A DNA stretch of 64,000 nt. Origin: Atherinomorus stipes. Lineage: Eukaryota > Chordata > Actinopteri > Atheriniformes > Atherinidae. The stretch spans positions 434,001-498,000 of the forward strand of contig JALJCO010009116.1 of the NCBI GenBank assembly GCA_023101725.1, read 5' to 3'. Below are positions 10,551-22,763 of this stretch, piece after piece (position 1 is the first letter of the stretch; the number at the start of each line of letters is the position of its first letter). The notes beneath the pieces were generated by a model that was given only the letters and a program-made list of their open reading frames with translations, was not told where the DNA came from and did no database searches. The position numbers and the translations under genes are program-made.

Positions 10551-13077
10551 AAATACCAGCCTTATGTTGACTCTTGTCTCGTCTCTTATTTTGTCCCTTT
10601 CTCTTTCCTTTCCAGTCTTCCCTCCATAATGTCTTCTTGATTTTCTTAATTGGCCATGGTGAATGTTACATTAACAGGTCAAAAACTTTCTACCCAACCA
10701 GTAATTCCAGCACAGTCAACTCTATTAAAATAATTCCAAACATAAGGTGCCTTTGTGTCCCATATAAATAAGAATTAATTGTTTTTATTTTTCTTCAAGT
10801 TTCTATACAAACTCATTTGCTGCCAAATTACAACCATAAAGTATGTTATTGTTTGGTTGGACTTCACGATGGAATTCATACAGTCAAAAGCAAAATTTCT
10901 CTGACTCACGTATGAATTGAATTTAGGTCAGGAAAGGAAAGGTTCAAGAAAATTTGAAACATCAATCTGACATTTTTCTCATCTTGGGTCATTATTTTGG
11001 ACTTTCATTCAAATAGTTTATCTGCTGTATCACACATAGGCTCATTCATGTAACTCTAGGTAACTGGATGTGTAATTGACGGAGAAAAGTTGGATGCATC
11101 TGCACATCTGTTCATGCAGCCCTGCTGGAAAGCGTCCAGAACATTCCAGGGTTGCCGTGCACTGTTTGTGTGAAACAGCTTAATTCTTTCATTCCACTGT
11201 TGCAGATTAAAGCGTTGGTGGCTCTTTGGTCATGCATGGTAAAACTGTTTAATCCGTCTCAGCAGCAGATGCTCATTTCCTTTCGCCCGATCGCAGGTTT
11301 TTATGTGCCAGCAGAGGCGGATGAATCAAGTCGACCTGACCGATCCTTTGTCTTTTAAGCTTTGTAATCCTGGACTGTAACTTATCAAGTCCCGCGGGAC
11401 ATGGAGGAAAGACCTCAGTGTGATTTCTGCCTGAGAGCACTGACCTATGCGGTGTTTATTATCATGCATCATGCTCCGTTTGTCTGAATCACCACTCTGA
11501 TGGAGATACATCTTCCTCAACTTATCAAGAAAAAAAAAAAAAAATTATCACAAACGTTTAAGTAAATAAACAAATAAGGAAAAAGCTGAGCCTCCAACAT
11601 CTGCTTGATTTCACCATCTGCTGCTTTCTGTGTGCTGCTGATTGTTTAGAAGCTCGTGATGAATCTTAGATTGCTTCATTTCAGTTCTCCGTCTTCTGCA
11701 TATTCAATGCTGCTTGTTAGAGTTGATTTAAGAACTGAAGGTCACTTTAATTCTCTATTTTGGCACAATATCCTTCGAAAGCAGGATGGCTTGTGAGCCG
11801 TGATGCCTCCGGCTGTGGTTCGTATCTGCGCTGAGACGCTAGTTTGACCTCTGACATCTTCCTGCTCTCTCCCAGTCTGAGCTGGTGTTCTCTTTGCCAT
11901 GATGTCACAGTTAGTCGCTGTTCTCTCTTCGTTCTCGCTTGTTTGTCTGACACTATTACCCTCATGCCGGCTCCAGCTGCCCTGGGGGGAGCAGGTGATG
12001 TCAGCCCCGGGAGTCTCTGCCCGGCTGTACCTCTCAGCAGGGCAACCACTGGACTGACCTGACAAGAACTGGGTCATGGCTGCTGGACAGCGAGGGTCAT
12101 GCTGACATAATTGGGCTTTATAAATATCCACTCTGTCATTCTGTCACGATGACCACTGCTGCTGCCTATTAAAGGGCTGCGATGGCAGCCAGCTGGACGT
12201 CCGCCGTCCTGCTGTGAGCTGCATTTGTTTGGGGGGGAAATCCTTTGATATTGCAGCTGTTTTTCACCTCCGCGTTCAGACATGTGAGAGAGTCAGTGTT
12301 AAATGTAATAGAGGCCGTGCCATCTTGTAATGCTAATTGAAATGGGTAAATAGCTTTTTTTGTAAATAAAACACCAGCAACTGATTAAAAAACATGTAAG
12401 ACCAACCTTTAAACGTTGCCTAATCCAGAGAAACTTCCGTGCAGGATCATACTGGGTCAGTGTCGGCACCCATATGTCAGCTTTTTCCCAAATGAAACCT
12501 ATTAATGCCTGAGTTTCAAACTAATCTGACAACATGATGCTCTTGTTATGCAAAGAAATGATTTCATGACAACCATTGAGTTCAGCTGTTTGGTGTGAGT
12601 TGTTAAAGTTGTTAGTCAGTCAGCTAGCGTTGCAACGCAGCTACATGATGGCAAGAGTTCAGGAATAGAGAGATTTTTAGAGAGAACTAAAGAGATGCAA
12701 GCTTGATCCTTTATATTAGACATTGCTAGACTTTTCGTGGACGTGCTCAATGGCAGAGGTACATGGTTTCCTTCAGGATTTTTTTAAACCATGGGGGAGG
12801 TCTGCCTGAGTGGAGGAGGGGTGACCATGACGATACAAATTTTAAAATTATGACTACTTCAAACTGAATGTCTTTGTAAATACTTATATTTATAAATCTA
12901 ATGGCACAGCTTGCAGCCTGGCTGAGATCACTTCATTTTCCTAGTTTTTTTTTTTTTTTAAAAGAGCACTAAGGCTCTGTTGTAAGAAAAGTCCTTCAGG
13001 GGTGGGCCGTTGATGCTGAGGAGCATGCTTGCTGCCAGATGGTCCCCCTGCAGCCTGTTTCTAAGGTCTGTCTTCAC
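10551..13077. other. Non-coding stretch, nothing recognised
   Basis: The minus-strand frames at 11742-12131 and 11747-12049 overlap in different frames and carry no domain. Poly-A runs lie at about 11531-11545. If the hAT relic at 13078-13341 was once complete, its remains may extend leftward from 13077. Confidence 0.4.
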
Positions 13078-13341
13078 CTACACAAAAACAATTAAAAGTG
13101 AGTGGGGTGTATTAAATTGAGGGAAACCAAACCATCTGACCAACAGTTTTCTATTAACCAAAAGTCTGACCCTGTTCATTGTAGAGAAATCTCCCTCACA
13201 GTTGACAGATGACATGGGTACTGTCAACGCTATGGCTGCTAGCTGGCTCAAGCATGGATAAAGGAGTCTCCATTCATCATTTTGGGATGCCAGTTTCATC
13301 ATTTCATCTTTCTGGTCATAACACTGATTAGCAGTCCTCAA
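13078..13341 (-). pseudogene. hAT transposase C-terminal fragment (dimerisation region, ZNF862-like)
   Basis: This minus-strand frame encodes the hATC dimerisation signature around YPCLSQLAAIALTVPMSSVN, followed by CEGDFSTMNRV and RKLL. This is the conserved C-terminal block of hAT transposases and of the host proteins derived from them. The DDE catalytic core and BED zinc finger are absent, so this is a decayed relic of about 87 residues, not an active gene. The tail after NRKLLV departs from the family pattern, which suggests a frameshift or a different flank. The hAT MITEs in this window (30324-31139, 51929-52231, 60790-61093) would need a transposase of this superfamily, but nothing links them to this particular copy. 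Confidence 0.8.
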
Positions 13342-13369
13342 TCATCTTTCTATACAATTCCCCTCTTGC

Positions 13370-13687
13370 TTAAAGGATAAGTTTCTTTTTTTTTTTCAAC
13401 CTGGACCTTATTTATAGGAGTTTATACGTGCACTAACTCCCCAGTAACATTTCTCTATCACTCTGACTCCTACGTGAGATATTTAAATTTTTGCGATCAG
13501 CGTATGTCCATATAATGGGAGGGAGTGGGGCAGCCAGATCCGGCCTCTATATAAGGCATTATCTGCCGCAAAACTCCTTTAATTTCATCAATACTTACGA
13601 ATGAATGAACAAACGAACGAGTACCATTGAACTGTGACGTCAGGGTTTGCTCTTCGTTTGTTATTGGGGTCGTTCAACACACTACTG
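13370..13687. mobile_element. Left end of a TTAAAGGATAAG dispersed element
   Basis: The sequence from 'ttaaaggataagtttc' onward, followed by 'caacctggaccttattta', resembles the end of a common fish element with TTAA flanks. The right end is not identified. The P2X7-like cassette begins where this stretch ends and may be inserted in it. Confidence 0.4.
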
Positions 13688-14384
13688 GCCGCGCGCCCCC
13701 TTGACACGCGTTGCCGTGGTACAGCTGAGAGCCGGAAGTAGGTTACCCGACGGACAACAACAAACCCAACACAACTCATCACTCCTCCTCTGTGACGGTC
13801 GGCTAACCGGATTACTATGGATACTACTAGTTTTGATCAACATGGCAGAATATCTCTCTGATTTTGAAGATGATGACGCTGACTTTGAATATGAAGGACG
13901 TCCTTATCAATTCGAGCCAGAGAGCAGATGAGGAGCTCACTGAAAGGAGGCTGTGGAAGCAGAGAGAAGAACCGCTGGCCAGAGAGCAGGACACCGCTGC
14001 ACGTTGGCGAACAGATGATACCTGGTGGTGTGCGTGTGGACGATGCTCAGTTATGCCAACAGAGGAGGAATGCCTTTGTTGCTCAGATTGGGATGTGAGA
14101 CCAGGAGATACGGGTCTGGATGTTTCCAGGATGTCTCACAACAATAGAGGATTTATCTGCTCTGATCAACCGGACTGTGGTAGAGACATTTTTTTTCGTG
14201 TCCCCAAAATAAACTGGAAGACCCAGCCAAGGCCTGCAGGACCTAACGGGCAACTTTCCATTGAGTAAGTCGTCTAAACACACGTCTAAACATGATGAGT
14301 TGTGCTGGGTTTGTTGTTGTCCGTCCGGTAAGCTACTTCCAGCTCTCAGCTGTACCACGGTAACGCACGTCAAGGGGGTGCGCG
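13688..14384. mobile_element. 697-bp cassette: about 93-bp terminal inverted repeats around a P2X7-like frame
   Basis: The left repeat (13688-13780) and right repeat (14294-14384) are inverted copies with about 90 percent match over their shared blocks: 'ccccttgac', 'cgtggtacagctgagagc', 'ggacaacaacaaaccca', 'acaactcatc'. Between them lies a single intronless open frame coding for a P2X7 C-terminal-like domain. The outermost bases are GC-rich ('gcgcgcccccttgac'). I see no transposase and no clear target duplication. This could be a mobile unit that captured a host-like domain, or the remnant of a larger transposon carrying this domain as accessory gene. Confidence 0.75.
13842..14268 (+). pseudogene. 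P2X7 receptor C-terminal (intracellular) domain-like protein, frameshifted
   Basis: The frame opens with MAEYLSDFEDDDADFEYEG and a PYQFEP motif typical of fish P2X7-like proteins. A frame change near 13915-13930 leads into a second frame ending at 14268. That part has acidic and arginine-rich helices, then a cysteine cluster, TWWCACGRCSVMPTEEECLCC, matching the zinc-binding 'ballast' domain at the cytosolic C-terminus of P2X7 (W-C-x-C-x2-C then E-C-x-C-C). It ends with FRVPKINWK and GPNGQLS. Total length is about 140 residues. There are no P2X transmembrane segments or ATP-binding ectodomain. Fish carry many stand-alone proteins of this domain; their function is unknown to me. The frameshift, if real, makes this copy non-functional; a sequencing error is the alternative. 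Confidence 0.75.
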
Positions 14385-14724
14385 TTACCAAATATACAAA
14401 TATACACAATATACATATACAAATATACACAAATATAGATATAAAACAACATGAAACAAGGTTAAAAGAAATCGACAACATTATTCTGAAGGTGTGGGGG
14501 CTTTTATTTTGCCATGACGGTGCACCACGGTCAGTTGCATGTAGAGGAAACCCTGGTTTGAGTTGGACAGCCAGATGGTGCATAAACCAGTTGATCTGAT
14601 TGGTTGATTTGGCCCGTCTATCACCAACATAGGTGGTGATAGACAGATACCTTATCCAATCAGCTAACCAGTATTTTCGCCCCTTCCCAAAACCACTCTA
14701 GCGAATGATTCCCAGATGGATATG
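14385..14724. other. Non-coding stretch with an 'aaatatacaca' tract
   Basis: An AT-rich tract of 'aaatatacac' units lies at 14390-14440. Nothing else is recognised. Confidence 0.4.
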
Positions 14725-15800
14725 CGGGAGCAAATCCATCTGGTGGAGTCAGGTTACTAAAAACTACCAACCAGGCCAGAAATCTGGCTGTAGGGATGGA
14801 CTCAGACCTAAACTTTAAGAAACATGTGAAGACAATCACTAATCTTCCTATTAACACCTGAAGAACATCTCAGGGATAAAAGATCTGGTGTCTCAGCAGA
14901 ACCTGGAAAAACTAGTCCATCATTCATCTTCAGTCCCTTGATTACTGTACCAGCATCTTTACTGGTCTCAGTCATCGGTCAGTCACTTTCTGTACCGCTT
15001 ATCCAGTTCAGGGTCGCGGGGGTTGCTGGATCCTATCCCAGCTTTTATCAGGCGAGAGGCGGCGTACACCCTGGACAGGTCGCCAGTCTGTCGCAGGGAC
15101 AACACAGAGACAGACAACCATTCACACTCACACTCATTCCTAGGGGCAATGTAGAGGAACCAATTAACCTAACATGCATGTCTTTGGATGGTGGGAGGAA
15201 GCCGGAGTACCCGGAGAGAACCCACGCATACACGGGGAGAACATGCAAACTCCACACAGTAAGGCCACTGTTGGAATTGTTCGAACCCCCTCCCCAGCTG
15301 GGAATCGAACTCTTACTGTGAGGCTGCAGTGCTAACCACCACGCCACCGTGCAGCCCTGGTCTTTACTGGTCTACCTATAAAAAATCAGTTAAACAGCTG
15401 CAGCTCATTCAGAACTCTGCTGCCAGAGTTCTCACTAAGACCAGAAAAGTGGACCACATCAGTCCAGTTCTGAGGTCTTTACACTGGCTGCCGGTCCATC
15501 AGAGAATAGACTTTAAAGTTCTGCTGCTGGTCTATAAAGCTCTGAATGATTTAGGCCCAAAATACATCAGTGACCTCCTGACCCAGTATGAACCTACTAG
15601 ACCCCCAGGTCATCTGGATCCGGTCTTTTATCAGTTTCCAGAGTCAGAACCAGACATGGAGAAGCTGCGTTCAGCTTCTATGCTCCACATGTCTGGAACA
15701 AACTCCCAGCAAGCCTCAGATCAGCTGAAACAGTCATTTTATTTACATCCAGGTTAAAGACCCACCTGTTCTCAGCTGCATTTACAGAGATTTTATTCAG
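14725..15800 (+). pseudogene. L2-like LINE reverse-transcriptase C-terminus, split by a SINE
   Basis: Conceptual translation of 14725-14968 gives the post-catalytic region (MDSDLNFKKHVK-like, then QQNLEKLVHHSSS-like). After the SINE it resumes at 15361 with SVKQLQLIQNSAARVLTKT, VLRSLHWLPVHQRIDFKVL and VYKALNDLGPKYISDLL. These are hallmark C-terminal motifs of L2/Maui-clade non-LTR retrotransposons. The frame ends in degraded sequence near 15760. The catalytic YADD region and ORF1 are missing, so this is a 5'-truncated dead copy, as is usual for LINEs. Confidence 0.9.
14969..15360 (-). mobile_element. tRNA-derived SINE inserted in the LINE, 13-bp target duplication
   Basis: Read on the minus strand, the head is GGCTGCACGGTGGCGTGGTGG followed by TTAGCAC (A-box-like). 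About 45 bases further is GTTCGATTCCCA (B-box). Together these form a tRNA-like internal polymerase III promoter. The body includes 'ggagtttgcatgttctcc', and the tail is 'tgactgaccgatgactg'. The insert is bracketed by a perfect 13-bp duplication, tctttactggtct at 14956-14968 and 15361-15373, splitting the LINE frame. The family is a common teleost SINE; I do not assign a name. Confidence 0.85.
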
Positions 15801-17223
15801 GAGTTCAAATCTGCTTTTTTTTCTTTTAAGATTAAAGCTTTTATCAGTTTTCTTTTTCATTGTTTTTAAAAATATTAAATCATACTTCTCTTTCCCCATT
15901 CCCTCATTTTCTATACAGCTTGTCCAATTTTTATTGCTTCCCTGCACCCGCTGTAATGCTATTAATTTTTTTTTTATGAAAAGCACTTTGTACTTCTTTT
16001 GGTGATGAGCAGCTGGAAGTTTATTCCAAGTCTGTAACTTGAGGCCATGCATGGAAGCACATGATCATCTTTTCTTCTGAGGGCAGGTTGGGTCCTTCAG
16101 GTCAGATTGTGATCCACCATCTGGAGCTAATATGGGGATTCATAAGACCAGATTGTTGTTTCCCATCTTCCCCTATCCATATTCTGTTCTTGGGAGGGAA
16201 ACATGACAGCCTTCTGCTGGAGATGCTTTTCTGTGGTCAAAATCCTGGAGCTCAGCAGATTCAGTGATGCTGATGTCAGCCCATCAGTCACCAACCAGCC
16301 TGTCATGGTCAGTCCCTGAGATCCCATTTTTCCATCCTGATGTTTGATATGAACATTATCTGAAGCTCCCGATGCGTATCTACAGACGTTTCTGCCTTGC
16401 ATGAGTAAAAAGCTGCATATATGTCAGCTATCAAGTGCTGAGTGAGTGTATGTATGTAGGCTGCAGTTTCTTCCTCACAGAGCTGATGATTTTGTCTGCC
16501 AGCATTTTGCAGCTTTTTCCTTTTATTCACCTCCATTCTGGCTGCTGTCGTTCCTTTTCAAGTTTTCATATTAGTATTATTTCTATGTATGCTCCTGTTC
16601 TGATTTAATTATGCATAAAAAGCATAACTGGAATACTTTGAGTTCTTTTCATGCTTCATATCTTTATTTAGTTTTGCCCATCACATAGCCACAATAGCAA
16701 GTAGATGGAGCTCAATTGTGACAAAAGAAATGGAAAGAAGAAGCAGCTAGAGTTAAAATGACTGACAAGAGTATTTATATAGAGAACAGCAGCAAAGAAA
16801 ACAGATGCCTGGAGTCCACATTGTGCCAGATTAAGGAAAATAAAGCTGGAGGAAGCCAAACGCACAAAACTGAATTTAAAAGAAATCCAGAGAGGTTCTC
16901 ATGAGACATAATTTAATATTTTGATATATTACATTTGGTATTTACTTTGATTTAAGGTGACATACAAGTACTGTAATCCTGCCAAGGACATTTTTTATCT
17001 GGGAAATTTCAGGATTGATCCAACAACTCCTCAACTGAAAGGTGATCAACATACCTCCCGAGATACAACAGCACCGATGGACCAGGTCCAGAACAGTCGG
17101 AGCGCTGTTTATAATGCTAATAAAAACCAAATGCAGTGATTTCCAAATCCCATTGATCCATATTTTATTCCCAATCTCAGCAGAACATAAAGCTGAGATA
17201 TTTTATCATTTCATGGAAAATAG
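15801..17223. other. Non-coding stretch, nothing firmly recognised
   Basis: The segment at about 17090-17220 ('ataatgctaataaaaacc', 'catattttattcccaat') resembles a dispersed fish element, but I cannot define its ends. No exons are seen. Confidence 0.4.
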
Positions 17224-18729
17224 GCCCTGTTTACACTGCCATAAGTGACACAGATCTTATATTTTCTTGCCAGTGTAAAACACTCAAAACCGCTTCAAAT
17301 CTGATCTTTTCACATCAGATTTGGGAGGTAGTACAATCCAATCTGTATCTGATCTTTTCAAATTCAACCACAGTTTAAACAACCATGTGACCTGTACGCG
17401 ACCTTGACATCATCTTTGGGTGACATATGTTGTTTGTGTGCGCAGGGAAAGAAGCCGGTACTGTTTGGTCAGGTGGCTAAAAGCTAGCTGCTCCTGTTAC
17501 ATGTTAACTGCTTCTCATCGAGGATGTTACTGGTGGACTTTACACTTTCCAAACCAGTTCAACTTTTATGTGGAGAGGCCAGACAGTGCTTGTTGGTTGC
17601 CCAATAGCCTTATGGTTGTTTGAGATCCTGGTTTACAAACCCTAAAACCTGCCAACAGACAGAGATATTGCTAACCGATTAGCTGACAATCACATTACAA
17701 CTACCTCGTCAATCGGCAATAAAAGCTTACAGGTGGTTGGAAGCTTCTATATATGTGGTGCAGGATGGTATCAGACATTCAGCTGTGAAAAATTTCCCAA
17801 AATATTTCCTCTTCAGAAGAGGAGACCCAGGTAACATGAACACAATGTAAACATAGGGATGTCTGGACGTTATGTTTATGAGTTCACGTTACAAAAAGAA
17901 AATTAAAAAAAAAAAAAAAAAGAAAAAAAAAAAAAAATTTTGGAAATTGTAGTTCTTTCTTCATCCACTAGGGGCTGCAAAACAGAGCAAATCCCCATAA
18001 ACTCCCATGTTAAAAAGACCAACTTCACAGCAGAAATAAACATGTTTACAGCCTGGTTCAATGTGAAATCATTTTAAGAATAAAGCCTGCACACTTACTG
18101 ATTAAAAAAAAAGGGGGGCGCCCAGGGCTGCATTTATTCCAACGTTTCGATCACATCAGATCTCTCGCAAACTCAGAGTAGAAAAGGTCAAACATGCCTT
18201 ACCTTTATCCTGCCGCTTAGGGTGATAATCTTTGTTAGCTCCTGTTAGTTTTGAGTCAGCTCGGTTAGCATTTAGCCCAGAGTACATTGCCTGTCAATCA
18301 TTTGCCGCTCTTTGCCCATTTTAGTTTTTTCTGGGAGTGATGACACACGTGACACTGCAAAATAGCAACGGTGGGAAACACCAAACTGGCTTCACTTTCA
18401 GCTCTTCAGACGCGTCTGGATGTCTACGTCTATTTTTAAAAGTCTTTGATTAAATCCCATCCTTGGAATGTAGATCCGAGCAGCTGGTAGCAGTTAGCCC
18501 GCTTTGTTTACGTTCACCCAAATGTCACCAATGTGCCTGTCACGTCACCCCGAACTTACTTGTCACATTGGGGTCACTTTCGGGCTTAAAATCATTTACA
18601 TTGCAGTCTAAAAAAGATCAGATTTTTACCTGTAATGTAAACAGCCATCCAGATTTGGACTATCAGTTTAATATCCCGTGTCACTTTTGCCTGCATGTAA
18701 ACATGCAAACATGTTTTATGTAAACAGTC
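17224..18729. mobile_element. DNA element with 'ccctgtttacac' type ends and nested repeats
   Basis: The left end 'gccctgtttacactgcc' and right end 'atgtaaacagtc' are inverted. Further inside, 'aaatctgatctttt' (left) mirrors 'aaaaagatcagattt' (right), giving degenerate inverted arms of about 120 to 200 bp. The middle (17890-18420) contains A-rich runs and a second dispersed repeat whose relative lies at 55840-56100 (shared 'gggaaac', 'ccaactggcttca', 'gcccatttta'). No transposase is seen. Confidence 0.55.
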
Positions 18730-20684
18730 TTATTTACTGATTGTGAATCTGATGGCAGCAACACGTCTGTAAAAAGTAGTTCCAGGGTGAAGGTTACCAT
18801 TGTATAGCGCCTCCTCTTCTTCTAACAACTGTCTGTAAACATCTGAGAAGTGAGGAGACCAGTTGCTGGAGTTTTAGGGGAGGAATGCTGTCTGGTTCTG
18901 GTCTGATGCAGGATTCTGCAGCTTTATAATGCATTCATGACACTGAGGTGAGTAAATGTTTGTCCACCGTTTTATGCTTCACAGGGTTTTTGTGTTTGGT
19001 GTGCAGTTTTGATCTTCCGGGCTTCTGTAATCACTCCTCTCTGCTCTCTTTGTGATAAAATTTTAAAAAGCCTCCATAGTTCAGTGCAGAACAGAGATTT
19101 TGCTTAATTTTTTGTAGGCATTAGGTCAGAGGAGGATCAACGAAGTGGGACTTAAAGCTCTTACTGACACATGTTAGAGTATGGCTCTGAATATCCATGT
19201 TAGATGTTTAAAACAATCATCTTAAAAGGCGGAACTTTCATTTTACCCTAAGCACTGCAGCGTCCTTGAGCAAGGCACTAATGATTGCAGTTTTGAATAA
19301 TATTTTTACTAAGCCCCTTTCAGACATGCTGTGGTTTCCATTAATCTGGCAGCACACATGTTAGATTATGGTTACTAGGTCAGACCCAGTAACTCCGATG
19401 TATCACTATCAACGTGGCTCAACTCTGAAATGCTGCAGGGATCAGATTCTACACCAGCAGTAGGCTTTAATTTAACATATGATCTACTTTTTATGGTAAT
19501 TACAGAGGTTATGTTGTAAATGAATTCCTGGCAGACCATTTTTTTCACTTTCACTACTTTCCCTGCAAACTTTCTGCTTGATTTTTGGTAAAGCTTTGAA
19601 CTTGTGCTTTCTTGATGCATCCACAGAGCACAACTTACTTCTTGTAGGGCTCTGGGTGGCACTGTATGATTGGTCGACTACGTGAGGTGAGCTCGGTTAC
19701 AGGTGAAAAGCTTGAAGCAGAGAGATATAACTTCCACATCTCTGCAGATGCAGGCTGAACGGATAGTTTTAATGAACAGCTGATGGAGGTGGTGAGAAAG
19801 TATGAAAACTTATCCAACACGAGGTGTTTAAAGACGTGTAAACTGCCACGTGCCCCGCCCTGCCTCGGACCAATCTTCTCGTTAAATATTAAGTCAGAAA
19901 GAAAAGATAGAACAAGTTATCCCTTTATTTTTCTCAAGTTACCCCCTGGAGTGTCTCCAAGTACCCCAAGGGGTACCTGTACCCTCATTTGAGAAACACT
20001 GCCCTATATTATTGGGGGTTACAATATCCCTCTGATCTTATTTGGCTTTCACTCTACCCTCAATCAAATGAACCAAAGATTTTAATAGATAAATAGGTGA
20101 ATAACTGAATATTATTCGCTGGAGCCAGCTGGAGCGCATGTAGCAACCCAAACCCAGCCTCAGCTCTGCACACAGAGATTGCTCTCGATAACCTAAAGCA
20201 GCTGGCTAGTAAATCATCTGAGCCTCTGAATTCACACTGCCTGCATATTGCACCATTTGTAACATCTTCTTGGGGAAGGTTTTCCCTTGGCACAATAGGT
20301 TTAATCCCATTTCAAGTCACCAGGTGTCTCCGGTCACACTTGCAAAGTTGTAAATGTGCCATTATGCCACCACGTCATGAAACTGCATTTCCTTAGGTGA
20401 ATTACACAATCCTTCTGACCCAAGCAACCGTTGCAGACCACCTCCGGAGGTGGGTCTGGGCACCGCGCTGCAGCCATCAATCACACTGAAGTTCAAACAT
20501 GGAGCAAGTTACCCCCCCGCTGTTTGTACCCAGGTTATACTCCAACCGTGCCAAGTGTAACCAGCCCCTTACAATGCTAAAGCAGCCGTGCTTGACAGTA
20601 GCTAATGTTTTGCACCACTTTGCGCTTTCATATCCACTTATGTAATTGCAGTCACAGGTGTTACTTGTTCATCAGGGTTGTTTG
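18730..20684. other. Non-coding stretch; one short dispersed repeat
   Basis: At 19930-20003 the sequence 'ccaaggggtacctgtaccc' followed by 'tttgagaaacactg' resembles the end of a fish MITE. Otherwise nothing is supported. Confidence 0.4.
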
Positions 20685-20900
20685 CAGTGTTGGGAACATT
20701 ACTTTCTAAAAGTTATTAATTATAGTTACTAATTACTTCTCCAAAAAGGTACTGGCGTTAGTAGTGGAGTTACAGCTTTATAAAAATAAATTTTAACTTG
20801 GAAAAGTATATTCTGTTACTTTTTAATGTTCCTTTTGATGTAACTTTAAATTAATCTTAATCTATCAAATTAATCTTTTTGTTGAATTAATGTAAAAGTG
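20685..20900. mobile_element. Truncated hAT-type MITE left end
   Basis: The terminus 'cagtgttgggaacattact' followed by 'taattatagttactaatta' is typical of a widespread fish hAT MITE. The right end is not seen. Confidence 0.5.
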
Positions 20901-22477
20901 AATATTAGATCTGACTAATGAATAAAATTAATGGAAACTTTACAGAAAAAATTACTAACAGAAAAGCCATGGACACTCAGACTGATGGATGTTGTGGCTC
21001 CGTCTCCTCCTCAGGAGAGGAGCTTCAAGCCCATGTGGTTATAACGGCCAGACGTCATGAAGAAACATATTTCAAAATCAACATTTCTCATCATGTTTGT
21101 GTCTTTCATCTCTGAGGGAAAATGATGTTTGTGATGATTTCAGTTTGTAATTCTTCCCGTTGTGTGTGTTCGGCTGCGCACATTGACTGGAGTTTGCAAT
21201 GACAGTCAGTCCTTCATCATCATCACTGTTTGTGTACCACTCTGGTCAGATGAAGAAAGATCCAATGTGCAGAACTAGTGTAATATAGCTTTAGTATTAA
21301 CTATTAACTGAATTTGGGTCATGGGTGAAAGACGTAATTCAAGGAAACTTGTTGCTGGAATATGATGCTGTTTTCTTCTTAAACTGGATTCATACTCGCT
21401 GCATCTGCATCTGCATCTGTGTCAGGTTGGTGAAGCTGTGACCGCTGTACGTCCTGTATAGATCCGCAGAGACTCAACACGTATCTCTTCAAGCCTGACA
21501 TGCAGCCGCTTTCGACAGAACACTGCAACTCTTTTTTTTTTTTTTACTCAAACATGAGTGTGTGGAGAGGTAGCGTGAAGCACAGCGCATTTCCACAGTC
21601 ATTTCACTCCTGATACATCTCAACTTTACTGTTACAATGATGGTACGCCACGTTTTTGGGCGTACGGACCAGTACATAAGGCCCCAGGCCTCCAAACTCC
21701 AATTATATGTGATAGGATCTGAGAGCTTCTGTGGCAACTCAATCAATGATGAACCACAACCCACAGGGCCCAGAGGAGCTATTGCCAAGTATCTGATGCC
21801 TCAATCTTTGTCTTTAATCCCACTTAGTATGAAGCGGGAGGTTGTCATTTTAAGACTGTTGGGTGTATTTCCCTCTATTGTGTCTGAAAGACTGGGTCAC
21901 TCAGCTTCACTCAACTATCTAAGCCAGGGGTGCATCATGAGCTGCAAACTGATTACCTTCTTAATTTGTTATTTGCTTGGTTGGCAGTTCTACTGAAACA
22001 TATAAAAAAGCTTGCATATTAAAAAGAAAAATGTACAAACAGGAGAATCAGCAGATCACAGTGAGAACACTTGTATTCCTGTAATGAGTTGGCTCTGCTG
22101 GAGCTGAAAAGGATCAAATGAAACACGTCTTGTTTTCAGTACATAAACAAACAGGGAAACGCTGAAAGGGTTTCGTCTCATAGCTTGTCACAACTAAATA
22201 CAACAAACGTGCACTGCATGAAAAATAGCTGCAGACATCACAGGCTCTATGTCAGCTGACTACATATAGGTGCTGATTTAAGGGAGGATGTTTGTCGTCA
22301 CACCTGTCAGATGAATTACTTTCGTGACAGCAGAATTACCACTTTGCAGGAAAAAAATGTCACAAAAACCATGTTAGAAAAATGTTTTGCAGTCATATGT
22401 TGTAAACCAACTTTAATTACTACACAAAACAAAGTGCAGAAATCATTATCAAGACGACCTTCTAGCATGGAGTTGGA
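20901..22477. other. Non-coding stretch; one unassigned 119-codon frame
   Basis: A + strand frame at 21637-21996 is open for 119 codons and ends in a hydrophobic stretch (LITFLICYLLGWQFY). I recognise no family. It could be a transposon fragment or chance. A short tgcatc hexamer repeat lies at about 21399-21420. Confidence 0.35.
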
Positions 22478-22732
22478 CCTCCAGTTTCCTCCAGAACTGC
22501 ATTAATTCCTGGTGTGATATATCCAACAAGGTGTTGGAAACATTCCTTAGAGGTTTTGCTCCATGACAGCATCACAAAGTTGCTGCATCCATGATGAGAA
22601 TCTCCCGTTCTACCACATCCCAAAGCTGCTCTACTGCAGTGGTTCTAAAAAATTTTTGCGCCATGACCCCTAAGGTAACATACTGTACGTTGGTGTTTGC
22701 AACCGTGACCCAAACTGAATGCTTACAGTATG

Positions 22733-22762
22733 TCAAATCAAATCAAATCAAATCAAATCAAT
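22733..22762. repeat. (AATCA)n microsatellite
   Basis: About five to six copies of a pentanucleotide lie directly before the Tc1 terminus at 22764. Confidence 0.85.
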
Positions 22763-22763
22763 T

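Noticed and set aside
11742..12131. Overlapping minus-strand frames of 100-129 codons
   Set aside because: Two different frames are open together without a recognisable domain in either.
21637..21996. 119-codon frame on the + strand
   Set aside because: No recognised domain or splice signals. Kept only as a note under the non-coding stretch.
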